Assembly (NCBI RefSeq): GCF_003315205.1
Contig: NZ_QNRR01000013.1
Span: forward strand, 1 to 64,000
Direction: 5' to 3'
Source of the DNA: Roseimicrobium gellanilyticum
Lineage (GTDB): Bacteria; Verrucomicrobiota; Verrucomicrobiia; Verrucomicrobiales; Verrucomicrobiaceae
DNA length: 64,000 nt
Below the pieces are notes generated by a model. It was given only the letters and a program-made list of their open reading frames with translations. It did not search any database and was not told the DNA's origin. Position numbers and translations under genes: made by a program. Positions 35,177-43,152 of this stretch are shown here, piece after piece; position 1 is the stretch's first letter, and each line of letters opens with the position of its first letter.

Positions 35177-36031
35177 CTATTCAGCCAGGGTGCTCTTGAT
35201 GAGCGCATAGCCTTCCGTGTAGACCTCTTCGGGAGACGAGAAGAAATCGCGCCACACGCGGGTAGCGGCGGCCAGATCCGGCAGCGCACCACCGAAGGCC
35301 TCGATGGTCAGCCAGCCATCGTAGCCGAGGGACTTCGCCTTGCGAATCGCCTCACGGCAGGGGGCATGGCCACGGCCGGGCGTGCCACGATCGTTTTCGG
35401 AAATGTGGATGTGGTTGAGCTTGCCGGTGGAGTACACGGTCTCAATGCAATCGATCGGCTTCTTCTCTTCGATGTTCGCGTGGAAGGTGTCGTACATCGT
35501 GCCGAAGTTCGGGTGGTCGACGCGGCGCACGTAGCTGGCCGCCTGCTCCATGGTATTCAGCAGGTGGGACTCGAAGCGGTTGAGTGCTTCAATGGCGCAC
35601 TTCACCCCAGCGGACTGGGCGATGGGAGCGATGGCGCGATGCACTTCCGCCGCGTGGTCGAGCTCGGTCTCCGTGGGGAAACGACCGGTGAACTGGCCGA
35701 GCACCTGATAGTAGGGTCCGCAAAGGGTCTGCACGCCCGCTTGGTGGGCACATTCGAGCACGCTCTTGAGGTGGTCGATGGCACCCTGGCGGTTCTTCGC
35801 ATCGGGCGAGATGGCGTTGTGCGCTTCATCCGGCAGCACGGTCACGGCGGTGCACTCGAGGCCGTTGTCCTTCAGCGCCTGACCGATCTTCTTGAAATGA
35901 GAGGGGTCGCTGGAGTCGAAAATCGGGATCTCCACGCCGTCATAACCAACGGCCTTGAGTTTCGCGAGGAGAGGAAAGAGTTCCTCAGTTACATGACCAG
36001 TCCAGAGGAGGAGGTTGAAGCCGATTTTCAT
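35177..36031 (-). CDS. Ketose 3-epimerase-like sugar isomerase (TIM barrel)
   Basis: A 284-residue xylose isomerase-like TIM barrel. Metal- and substrate-binding residues of the D-tagatose/D-psicose 3-epimerase group are seen: Glu in AIEALNRFESHLLN, Asp and His in YDTFHANIEE, His and Glu in HIHISENDRGTPGRG, and a late Glu in WLTIEAFG. The length fits the family (~290). It probably interconverts ketoses at C3 in the cytoplasm. The next gene is a Gfo/Idh/MocA oxidoreductase, so the two may run sequential steps. Exact sugar specificity cannot be read from sequence. Confidence 0.88.
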   Translation of the reverse strand: MKIGFNLLLWTGHVTEELFPLLAKLKAVGYDGVEIPIFDSSDPSHFKKIGQALKDNGLECTAVTVLPDEAHNAISPDAKNRQGAIDHLKSVLECAHQAGVQTLCGPYYQVLGQFTGRFPTETELDHAAEVHRAIAPIAQSAGVKCAIEALNRFESHLLNTMEQAASYVRRVDHPNFGTMYDTFHANIEEKKPIDCIETVYSTGKLNHIHISENDRGTPGRGHAPCREAIRKAKSLGYDGWLTIEAFGGALPDLAAATRVWRDFFSSPEEVYTEGYALIKSTLAE

Positions 36032-36118
36032 GAGAGGGGGATGCTAAGAAGTCCGCGAGCGGGGTGCAACCGTGCAGGTGGAGTATTTTTGGCCCGCGGA
36101 AGGGACGAGAGAAAAGGA

Positions 36119-36146
36119 TTGCAATGCTTAATCTTTCCAAAATAAT
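36119..36146 (+). promoter_or_regulatory. Candidate sigma-70 promoter for the LysM gene
   Basis: TTGCAA (36119-36124) and AATAAT (36141-36146, 5 of 6 consensus) are 16 bp apart in an AT-rich stretch, 34 bp upstream of the start codon at 36180. Confidence 0.4.
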
Positions 36147-36179
36147 AGGGTGCCCATTCAACCCCTGCTGCCTCCCCTG

Positions 36180-36701
36180 ATGAATGTCCGCCCCTGCCTG
36201 TCTTTGTTGACCGCTGCCGTGCTCTCTTTGAGCAGCACCTCCTGCTCCACCTGGAAGAAACACTTCGGCAACGAGTCGGGGGCCGGTGGCGAGTACACCT
36301 CCGCAGACGCCAGCGGGGGATACAACCCGTACCCCGGCAGCTCTGGCACTCCTCAGTATCAGACCTACAGCTCCGCACCTGCCGGACAGCAACCGTACCA
36401 GCAGTACCAGACATACACGCCGTCCCCCCAGCAGCAGCAGAGCTACGCGCCGCAGCCGGACTACACCCCTTCCCCTGACTACAGCGAGCCAGCCTCCACG
36501 CCTGCTCCGAAGAAGTCGACGACGACCAAGAAGAAGAGTTCCTCGGGTGGCGGTGGTGGTGGCGGCAGCTACACCGTGAAGCAGGGTGACACTCTCTACC
36601 GCATCGCGCTGAACAAGGGCACGACCGTCAGCAAGCTGAAGAGCAAGAACGGACTGACCTCCGACATGATCCGTCCGGGGCAGACGCTGAAGATTCCGTG
36701 A
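36180..36701 (+). CDS. LysM domain lipoprotein
   Basis: A 173-residue protein. ATG 36180 gives a leader [22 protein letters not shown] with a lipobox-like end. A long Pro/Gln/Tyr-rich linker (about 45-110) follows, then a Lys/Ser-rich stretch and a Gly run. The final 45 residues are a canonical LysM domain: [20 protein letters not shown]...[21 protein letters not shown] in outline. LysM binds the glycan of peptidoglycan, so the protein is probably a wall-bound lipoprotein. Followed by a hairpin at 36737-36762. Confidence 0.88.
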   Translation: MNVRPCLSLLTAAVLSLSSTSCSTWKKHFGNESGAGGEYTSADASGGYNPYPGSSGTPQYQTYSSAPAGQQPYQQYQTYTPSPQQQQSYAPQPDYTPSPDYSEPASTPAPKKSTTTKKKSSSGGGGGGGSYTVKQGDTLYRIALNKGTTVSKLKSKNGLTSDMIRPGQTLKIP

Positions 36702-36736
36702 TTGGAAATCGAGGCGTGATTGCACGCACTACCGAC

Positions 36737-36762
36737 TGAGGGGGGAACTCCTGCCCCCCTCA
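36737..36762 (+). terminator. Hairpin after the LysM gene
   Basis: A 9-bp stem (TGAGGGGGG / CCCCCCTCA) with an 8-nt loop. It lacks a T-tract, so it may be a terminator or only a stability hairpin. Confidence 0.4.
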
Positions 36763-36786
36763 AGGTGTGACCTGCCGACAAAAATA

Positions 36787-36813
36787 AGGCCGCACCCTTG
36801 TGGGGAGCGGCCT
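36787..36813 (-). terminator. Rho-independent terminator of the D-Ala-D-Ala carboxypeptidase gene
   Basis: AGGCCGC (36787-36793) pairs with GCGGCCT (36807-36813), with TTATTTTTG downstream on the minus strand. It sits 21 bp past the stop codon of the 36834-37877 gene. Confidence 0.75.
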
Positions 36814-36833
36814 CTCAAAACTTCTGTCTGCGG

Positions 36834-37877
36834 TTACTTGCTCAGGCCCCAGCGCATCATCGCCATGCCATCATTCCAGATGTACTTGGTCTTGGTACCA
36901 AGTTGCACGAGCAGCACATCCTTGCGCCAGCTGTGTGCCGTGGAGACGAGGCAGCGGCCAGCGGCCACGGTGTAGCCGGTCTTCATGCCATCGCACTCCG
37001 GCATGCGGCCGAGAATCTCGTTCGTGTTCTCAAGCGTGATGGTGCGGCCACTGGCAAAGCGGAAGGTGTGGTACTTGCGCTTCACCGCATCGCGGATGAT
37101 GGGATTGCGATACGCGGCCATGGCAATGCGCGCCATGTCCCTGGCGCTGGAGTATTGGCCACCAGCAGTGAGACCATGCGGATTGCGAAAAGTTGATTGC
37201 GTGGCGCCCACGGAGCGCGCCTTGGCATTCATCTTCGCGCAGAAGGCGCTGATGCTGCCGGCATTGTCACGGGCCAGGACATTGGCCACGTCGTTGGAGC
37301 TCTTGATGAGGAAGGCGTACAGGAGCTGGCGACGCGTATACACTTCACCGGGCTTCACTCCGAGCTTGGAGGGCTCCACCTGCACGTCACTGGCTGCAAT
37401 CCGCACGGTCTTGTCGAGATCCCCGGCCTCGGCCACGACGAGCGCCGTCAGCAGCTTTTGGGTGCTGGCGACACCACGAACAGTATCCGCATTGCGGGCG
37501 GCAAGCACAGCACCATTTCGTGCATCAACGAGGATGTAGGAACTCGCCATGATCTTTGGCGCGCTGGTGCCCACATTGGAGGGGCTGCTGACAGCGGGCG
37601 GCGGCGGCGCCATGGGACCGCTGGGAGGGGCTACGGCGGTGGGCTGGGGAGCATACGGTGAGCTCTGCGCCATCGCCGGCATGGCATAGGATGCATACTG
37701 ATAGCTCGGCGCACCCATGGAGGAAGCGGGCACCACGGCGCGGTCACCCATGCCACCGTAGTAGGCGGTCGGCGCATAACGGGGAGGCTGTGGCGGTGGT
37801 GTGGGCGATGTGCAGCTAGCGAGGCTGAACGCAGCGAGCAACACGGCAAAGGGGGCGGCCAGGGTTTTGCAATGCAT
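36834..37877 (-). CDS. D-alanyl-D-alanine carboxypeptidase (peptidase S11), lipoprotein
   Basis: A 347-residue penicillin-binding-protein-like enzyme that removes the terminal D-Ala from peptidoglycan stem peptides. The leader ends at a lipobox LASC near residue 22, followed by a Pro/Tyr/Ala-rich linker to about 105. The catalytic SxxK is STQK at 138-141, SxN is in KSSND (193-195), and KTG is in GMKTGYT near 295. These are the three S11 motifs. It lacks the usual C-terminal anchor, being anchored by lipid instead. Next to a LysM lipoprotein gene, which suggests a wall-maintenance locus. Has its own terminator. Confidence 0.92.
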   Translation of the reverse strand: MHCKTLAAPFAVLLAAFSLASCTSPTPPPQPPRYAPTAYYGGMGDRAVVPASSMGAPSYQYASYAMPAMAQSSPYAPQPTAVAPPSGPMAPPPPAVSSPSNVGTSAPKIMASSYILVDARNGAVLAARNADTVRGVASTQKLLTALVVAEAGDLDKTVRIAASDVQVEPSKLGVKPGEVYTRRQLLYAFLIKSSNDVANVLARDNAGSISAFCAKMNAKARSVGATQSTFRNPHGLTAGGQYSSARDMARIAMAAYRNPIIRDAVKRKYHTFRFASGRTITLENTNEILGRMPECDGMKTGYTVAAGRCLVSTAHSWRKDVLLVQLGTKTKYIWNDGMAMMRWGLSK

Positions 37878-37881
37878 CGGC

Positions 37882-37911
37882 GCGGATCTTCAACCAAAAT
37901 GGGGGATCCGC
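37882..37911 (-). promoter_or_regulatory. Inverted repeat in the leader of the carboxypeptidase gene
   Basis: GCGGATC (37882-37888) and GATCCGC (37905-37911) flank 16 bp just upstream of the start codon at 37877. It could fold in the mRNA leader or act as an operator. Inference only. Confidence 0.25.
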
Positions 37912-37960
37912 AATATGAAGTTCCCATTGCGCCCGCGTTTCCGTAAGCCTTTACTAAGGC

Positions 37961-38851
37961 ATGGCTCTCATTGTTAACGGCGAAGAAATCGAAGACGAAA
38001 CCATCGAGAACGAGTTTCGCACCATCAAGGGGCACTACGAGCGCACCCTGCAGGTGGCGTGTTGTGAACGCGATCCGGAATTTCGCGCCTTGGCCAAGGA
38101 CAATCTGGCCTCGCGCCTGATCATCCAGCAGGAAGCGATGAAGCGTTTTCCCGAAGTTTCCACCGAGGACGTGAAGAGCCGTCTGGCCAAACTCATTGAA
38201 GAGTCCGGCAGCGAAGATCAGTTCCTCATGCGCATCGGCATGCCCGTGAAGGATGAAGGGCTGCTGCATGCTCAGGTATCCAACGGGGTGCGCATGGACA
38301 AGATGATGATCGCGGTCTATGCGCCGGAGCCGACACCGACGGATGAGGACATGCGCGCGTGGTATGAGAAAAACATCCAATACTTCCTCACCGAAGAAGA
38401 AGTGAAGGCCTCCCACATCACGCTGAGTCTTGCCGGCGCCAGAAGTCGCGCTGAAGTCTACACCCAGGTGCGTGAGCTGCGCGGGAAGGCCCTGGCTGGT
38501 GCGGATTTCGACGCCCTTGCTGTGGAACACAACAGCAACAAGGAAACACCACCGGACTTGGGCTGGTTCAAGCGTGGCGAGTTCATGGAGGAGTTTGAAT
38601 GCATCGCCTTCTCCATGAATGAAGGTGAGGTCAGCCCGGTCTTCACCACCCAGCTCGGCTTTCACATTTGCAAGCTCACCGGCCGCAAGCCCGCCGTGCC
38701 GAAGCCCTTTGATGACGTGAAGGACGAAGTCCGCCACCGCATGCTCGAGCAGCATCGCGATGAGAAGTTCAATGTCTTCGTGGATGAGTTGAAGAAGGCC
38801 GCGAGCATTGAAGACACGGATCCGGATGAGGGATGCGGGTGTGGACATTGA
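37961..38851 (+). CDS. Parvulin-type peptidyl-prolyl isomerase, cytoplasmic-looking
   Basis: A 296-residue protein. It starts directly with a SurA-N-like helical region (MALIVNGEEIEDETIENEFR) and has no signal peptide. The parvulin domain covers about 145-240: KASHITLSL.., FDALAVEHNSNKETPPDLGWFKRGEF and VSPVFTTQLGFHICKLTGR. It ends in an unusual EGCGCGH tail, a possible metal-binding site. Most SurA/PrsA relatives are exported, so the lack of a signal and the CGCGH tail are notable. Acts on proline peptide bonds. It is divergently transcribed from the carboxypeptidase gene. Confidence 0.9.
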   Translation: MALIVNGEEIEDETIENEFRTIKGHYERTLQVACCERDPEFRALAKDNLASRLIIQQEAMKRFPEVSTEDVKSRLAKLIEESGSEDQFLMRIGMPVKDEGLLHAQVSNGVRMDKMMIAVYAPEPTPTDEDMRAWYEKNIQYFLTEEEVKASHITLSLAGARSRAEVYTQVRELRGKALAGADFDALAVEHNSNKETPPDLGWFKRGEFMEEFECIAFSMNEGEVSPVFTTQLGFHICKLTGRKPAVPKPFDDVKDEVRHRMLEQHRDEKFNVFVDELKKAASIEDTDPDEGCGCGH

Positions 38852-38911
38852 GAGGGCGAATTCCGTCGCTCCAAGAAGCGCTCCAACCCTTGGCGCGCCT
38901 TCTCTCCGCGG

Positions 38912-39655
38912 TTACTTCGAGCCCTCGGCCTTGATATGCCGGATGAGCTCTGACGCGCCAACCTCTTGCAGCGACTGCAGTCTTCCTTTCGAGTCGCGGG
39001 TCATCATGATGCCACTGGTTGTGACGGGCACATCAACGCTGCCAGTGACGGACGGTCCGTCTTCCCGGCAGCTCAACACGATGCCACCCAATCTCACCAT
39101 CTGCCTGGTGTCATCAGGAACGACAGCACTCTCGGCAAAGTAAACCACATCACCCTTTCCTGATCTGTCGATCAGCATGACTGGAAGAGCTACCGGCTTC
39201 TCAAAAGAAACCAGGCAGCGAATGCCATCCAAGGCATTCCAATCCATGCGGCAGGCACCATAGGGCAATCCGTTGAAGCTGCCGGCTTTCATGGCAGGAC
39301 GGGGCGACACCATCGTCGTCTCTTTTGCCGTCGTGAACTGGAGACCTTCGGCCGTGCCCCCCGACAAGGTGAGATGCTCCGAATTCACCAACTTCAGAAC
39401 GGCCTCATTTCCGTTCTCGTCCACCTGCTGTACCGACTCTGCCCGGACCACACTCTTGAGAGGCACCCGGGCCTTCTCTCCTGGGCCCTTCACGCCTGGC
39501 GGGCTCTGCACAAAGGTGAAATGGAAGAACCGCTTCTCCGGTGCAGGTCGCGATACACCAAGGAGCATCAGGAACTCTGCTTCGGCAGCATAACCATCTC
39601 CGAAGACAGCGCCTACGGCCCCTGCGGTCGTTCCAAGGAAGTGTCGACGTGTCAT
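38912..39655 (-). CDS. Tat-exported hypothetical protein in PVC dehydrogenase operon
   Basis: A 247-residue protein. ATG 39655 gives a Tat-type leader MTRRHFLGTTAGAVGAVFG; a TTG 12 bp upstream adds MNRT. The body is beta-rich with no recognised family and contains LKSVVRAESVQQVDENG and GGIVLSCREDGPSVTGSVDVPV. It follows the 1120-residue PVC dehydrogenase by 16 bp on the same strand, so it is almost certainly co-transcribed and exported to the same compartment. Function unknown. Confidence 0.7.
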   Translation of the reverse strand: MTRRHFLGTTAGAVGAVFGDGYAAEAEFLMLLGVSRPAPEKRFFHFTFVQSPPGVKGPGEKARVPLKSVVRAESVQQVDENGNEAVLKLVNSEHLTLSGGTAEGLQFTTAKETTMVSPRPAMKAGSFNGLPYGACRMDWNALDGIRCLVSFEKPVALPVMLIDRSGKGDVVYFAESAVVPDDTRQMVRLGGIVLSCREDGPSVTGSVDVPVTTSGIMMTRDSKGRLQSLQEVGASELIRHIKAEGSK

Positions 39656-39671
39656 AGTTCTATTCAATGGG

Positions 39672-42600
39672 CTATTGCAACGTTCTCAAATACGCATGCA
39701 GATCCGCGAGCTCTGCATCGGTGAGTCCCATTAACAATCCCGGCGGCATCAGGGAGACTTCGGCTTTGCGGCGTGATTGGAGTTCTTCACCGGTGATGCG
39801 CACGGTTTCATCCGGCGTGGTCTGCACCAGCACGGCACTGGGAGAATCATACACGGCACGACCGATGAACTGGCGGCCATCCTTGAGGGTGAAAGTCTCG
39901 CCCTCCCACGTGGGAGAAATCTGGCGGCTGGGATCGGAGGTGTGCAGGAAGAGATCGGCGACGCTCCATCGTGTGGTCACACCTTTGAGGTCAGGCCCGA
40001 GTCTGGCGTTTCCGGAATGGCAGCGAGCGCACTGGCGCTGCTCGAAAATGACCTTGCCCTTCGTGGAGTCGCCTTTGGAAACGTCGAGTTTGGCCCAGCG
40101 GGCTTGTTCTTCGGCGAGGTTGAGAATGGACGATGGAGGAAGAGCCTTGGCTTGCTCTGGAAAGAACTCCCTTACCGCAGCTTCAATCTCTTCAAACGTC
40201 TCAAGCTTGCGACCATTTACCCGTTGAGTTGATTTCAGATGTTCCGCCGCGGCATCTTTCAGGCGTACCAGCAGCTTCTCCCGGGAAGATTGCCCCTGAA
40301 ACCGCCTCGCGGCGCGCAGGTGAATGACGCAATTTTCCGCCCACCATGTCTGCACATTTTTCATGGTCTGCTCTTCACCGCCTGCATTCGGACACGGCAT
40401 GAATGTTCCCACCATCATATCCAGAGATTTCTCCACGACGGACGCCTGAAAGGACTCCATTCCCCGCACAGCGATGCTCCAATATGGGGTAGCATACTCT
40501 GGCAAAGAAAGAATGGCAGCATCCCGTAGCGACAGATCGGCCACCTGCTTGATCACCAATTCCAGCAGCGCTGCCCCCTTCGGATCGGACATCACATTCG
40601 AATTCAAGATGGCTTTGCGAACTGCCGGATCTGTCGCCCGCTGTAGTGCGAGCTGGCTCCCCTCCGAGAGCTTCGGCGTCCTCTCCTTGATCACCTCCCC
40701 CGCCAGCTTCACCAGTTCCGGTGACCATGTCTTCACTCGCTGCGCGAGCATGAACACCGCTTCCTGACGCACATCACCCTCCATGGCGTTGATGAACAAG
40801 GTGTGCTCCGCGAGTTCGAATTCCTTCTGCGCGATCATCACCTCCACGAGCTTGGGATTCTTCTTCAGCATCTCGGCAAAGGCGGCACCCACCATCTCGC
40901 TCCAGAAGCGGCTGGGATATTGCTGGCGGGTCTGCATCTTGCGGGAGAGGTCCAGCCACGCACACGCGATGGTGGGCAGGGCGTGATCTACATGTGGCTT
41001 CGTGCGACGTGTGGCGACGAAGAGGTAATGCAGGTCATCTTCCACTGAAGATTCCCGGGTCCATTTGAAGGGAAGTGTTTCCCAGAATCCCCTCGGCTCC
41101 GCGCCAGTCATGGCGACGAGGCGCGCGTATTCATAGTCCTGTTCCGCCGTGCCGTTGTTCCAGAGGTCGTGCATGGACTCCGTCTCTGCCGCGTTCCTCT
41201 TGGTCTCTGCCTTCATGGAAACATAGCCATCATCCCATCGCGCCTTCTTGTCGAGATAGACATCCCCCACCCGCAACTGGGCACCACGCAAGCCACCCAT
41301 GTCACCTGAGTTTTTGTCACCGAAGTGAGAGGCGCGTTTGAAGTCTTGCAGCGCGAGATTGGGCATGCCTTCGGTCTCGCCGTTTTCCTTGAAGCTTTTC
41401 CCAAGAAAACCCTTGGTCATCATGATGGCTTCATATGCGGCGCGATGTCCATGCGATCCCGCTTCCACAGCGAAAGCCTGAAACCAGTCATTCGCCTGCC
41501 GCTCCTCCAGCTTCGTGTTGCGCTCTGAGGCCCAGGCCATGCGGGCGGGAAATTCCCGCGCACGATTCGTACGAGACCCGTCCTTACGCTGGATTATGTC
41601 TCCTCGAAAGCGCCAACTCACCTCCTCACCCACCTTTGGCGCCACACCACCAAACAGTTCCGTGAGAATCTCCACGGCACGAATATCCTTGTACTGGTCA
41701 TTGCCCAGCGTCTCCGCAAGCAACCACCGCTCAAACGCACTCTCGCCAAGCTCCTTCGCCTGCGGCACCCACTTCGCACGCGACCATGCCGCGTCTGGTT
41801 GGTCTGCAGCAAGCACTTGCGCCAGCGCATCCTTGGGATCGTCCGGTTTCATCAATGCGGCTCGGGCGCCATAGGAAATACGATACACGCCTCCCTTCGT
41901 CTTACGCCCCCCGGTAGATACAAACAACGATCCATCCGGCGCGATGGCTAGAGCTGTGGGCGAGAAACCAGCATTGCCCGTGGACTCAAGGAACACCTCA
42001 TGCGTGGCCTTGTATGAGGCCTCATACTTGTCCGCGTGAGCACCTCCCCCGCCGCGTGCCACGCGCTCGGGCTTGATGAAATAGATCCGCCCAAAGGTCC
42101 AGCAGGCGAAGAAGATCCCATCCCGATACCGCTCGGGGAATTGCCGGTGCCGGTAGCAACGCATGCCAGTGGGTGACCCACGACCCACTTCAATCATGCG
42201 GTCCACCACATCCGGCCACCACTGCGGGCGGCTCCAGGAGCTTTGCCAGCCGGCATTCACCCAGCCATGATGGCGTCCACGTCCGACATCAAACACCCGG
42301 CACGGCGTGTAGAAGGGAAGGTGCTGCACGCGCTCACCATCCGAGTCCCACGTGAAGAGTGAGCCCACCGAGTTGAAGCACAGGTCATACGGATTGCGGA
42401 ATCCGTGCGCGATGACCTCGCGCTGCTTCCCATCCAGAGATACACGCAAGATGGCGCCGCCGGTCACTTTGCGAATCGGCGCGGTGGGAATGTTGTTGAG
42501 CGTCTCCGAAATGCCTGAGTCATTCCCACCAATGATGTAGAGCCAGCCATCCGGTCCCTGGATGATGTTGTGCACGCCGTGCTCACCGCCGGTCTTCAAT

Positions 42601-43034
42601 CCACTGACAAACTCCACCGGTGGTCCATCCGCCGCGCCATCACCATTGGCATCGGTGAATTTCCACACAGCCCCATCACCGCTCGCATAGAGATCGTTGC
42701 CCACAAAGCACAGGCCCTGCGCACCGGATTTGGGTACCTCAGAAAAGAGGACAGCCTGTTTTGCTTTAGGCGCGTCTGCAGGAGCCGCAGGATCGGTCAT
42801 CAGAGTCTTGATGTACCCGGGTCCGGACACAACCACGCGTCCCTGCGAATCAAACGTCATGCAGGAAATGTCGTGGGCCAGGTCGTCGTCCGCATACAGA
42901 CGGCACTCGAAGTCTTCCGGCAGGCGGAAGCCACCCTGCTCCACCATCTTGGGTGAAGGTTGCTCGGCGAGCAGCGACCCGCCCAAAATCCCAACAAGCA
43001 AAAGAGGAACCACAGTACTGAGCATGTGGGTCAT
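39672..43034 (-). CDS. PVC-type membrane-bound dehydrogenase with C-terminal heme-binding domain (first)
   Basis: A 1120-residue exported protein. Start ATG 43034 (MTHMLSTVVPLLLV) gives a Sec signal; the longer frame to 43160 is rejected. The N-terminal half is a beta-propeller of the PVC dehydrogenase type (GFRLPEDFECRLYADDDLAHDISCMTFDSQGRVVVS, in outline; HGVHNIIQGPDGWLY; GFRNPYDLCF). A middle helical HEAT-like region follows. The C-terminus carries a CARCH heme motif near residue 1010 with typical GPDLKGV and SLMPPGL.GLTDAELADLHAYLRTL. These large proteins are thought to oxidise sugars or alcohols in the periplasm and pass electrons to a heme. Substrate unknown. Operon with the next gene downstream. 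Confidence 0.88.
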   Translation of the reverse strand: MTHMLSTVVPLLLVGILGGSLLAEQPSPKMVEQGGFRLPEDFECRLYADDDLAHDISCMTFDSQGRVVVSGPGYIKTLMTDPAAPADAPKAKQAVLFSEVPKSGAQGLCFVGNDLYASGDGAVWKFTDANGDGAADGPPVEFVSGLKTGGEHGVHNIIQGPDGWLYIIGGNDSGISETLNNIPTAPIRKVTGGAILRVSLDGKQREVIAHGFRNPYDLCFNSVGSLFTWDSDGERVQHLPFYTPCRVFDVGRGRHHGWVNAGWQSSWSRPQWWPDVVDRMIEVGRGSPTGMRCYRHRQFPERYRDGIFFACWTFGRIYFIKPERVARGGGGAHADKYEASYKATHEVFLESTGNAGFSPTALAIAPDGSLFVSTGGRKTKGGVYRISYGARAALMKPDDPKDALAQVLAADQPDAAWSRAKWVPQAKELGESAFERWLLAETLGNDQYKDIRAVEILTELFGGVAPKVGEEVSWRFRGDIIQRKDGSRTNRAREFPARMAWASERNTKLEERQANDWFQAFAVEAGSHGHRAAYEAIMMTKGFLGKSFKENGETEGMPNLALQDFKRASHFGDKNSGDMGGLRGAQLRVGDVYLDKKARWDDGYVSMKAETKRNAAETESMHDLWNNGTAEQDYEYARLVAMTGAEPRGFWETLPFKWTRESSVEDDLHYLFVATRRTKPHVDHALPTIACAWLDLSRKMQTRQQYPSRFWSEMVGAAFAEMLKKNPKLVEVMIAQKEFELAEHTLFINAMEGDVRQEAVFMLAQRVKTWSPELVKLAGEVIKERTPKLSEGSQLALQRATDPAVRKAILNSNVMSDPKGAALLELVIKQVADLSLRDAAILSLPEYATPYWSIAVRGMESFQASVVEKSLDMMVGTFMPCPNAGGEEQTMKNVQTWWAENCVIHLRAARRFQGQSSREKLLVRLKDAAAEHLKSTQRVNGRKLETFEEIEAAVREFFPEQAKALPPSSILNLAEEQARWAKLDVSKGDSTKGKVIFEQRQCARCHSGNARLGPDLKGVTTRWSVADLFLHTSDPSRQISPTWEGETFTLKDGRQFIGRAVYDSPSAVLVQTTPDETVRITGEELQSRRKAEVSLMPPGLLMGLTDAELADLHAYLRTLQ

Positions 43035-43152
43035 GCTACCCTGAAGCCAAACCAGCTGGCAAGCGCGTACCCATTCATGAAACAATGCTGTCACCGATCC
43101 TCCACTTTTGCCCCTTTGCAGCCCGGCACGTTGTGTGCGTACATCGCAGACC

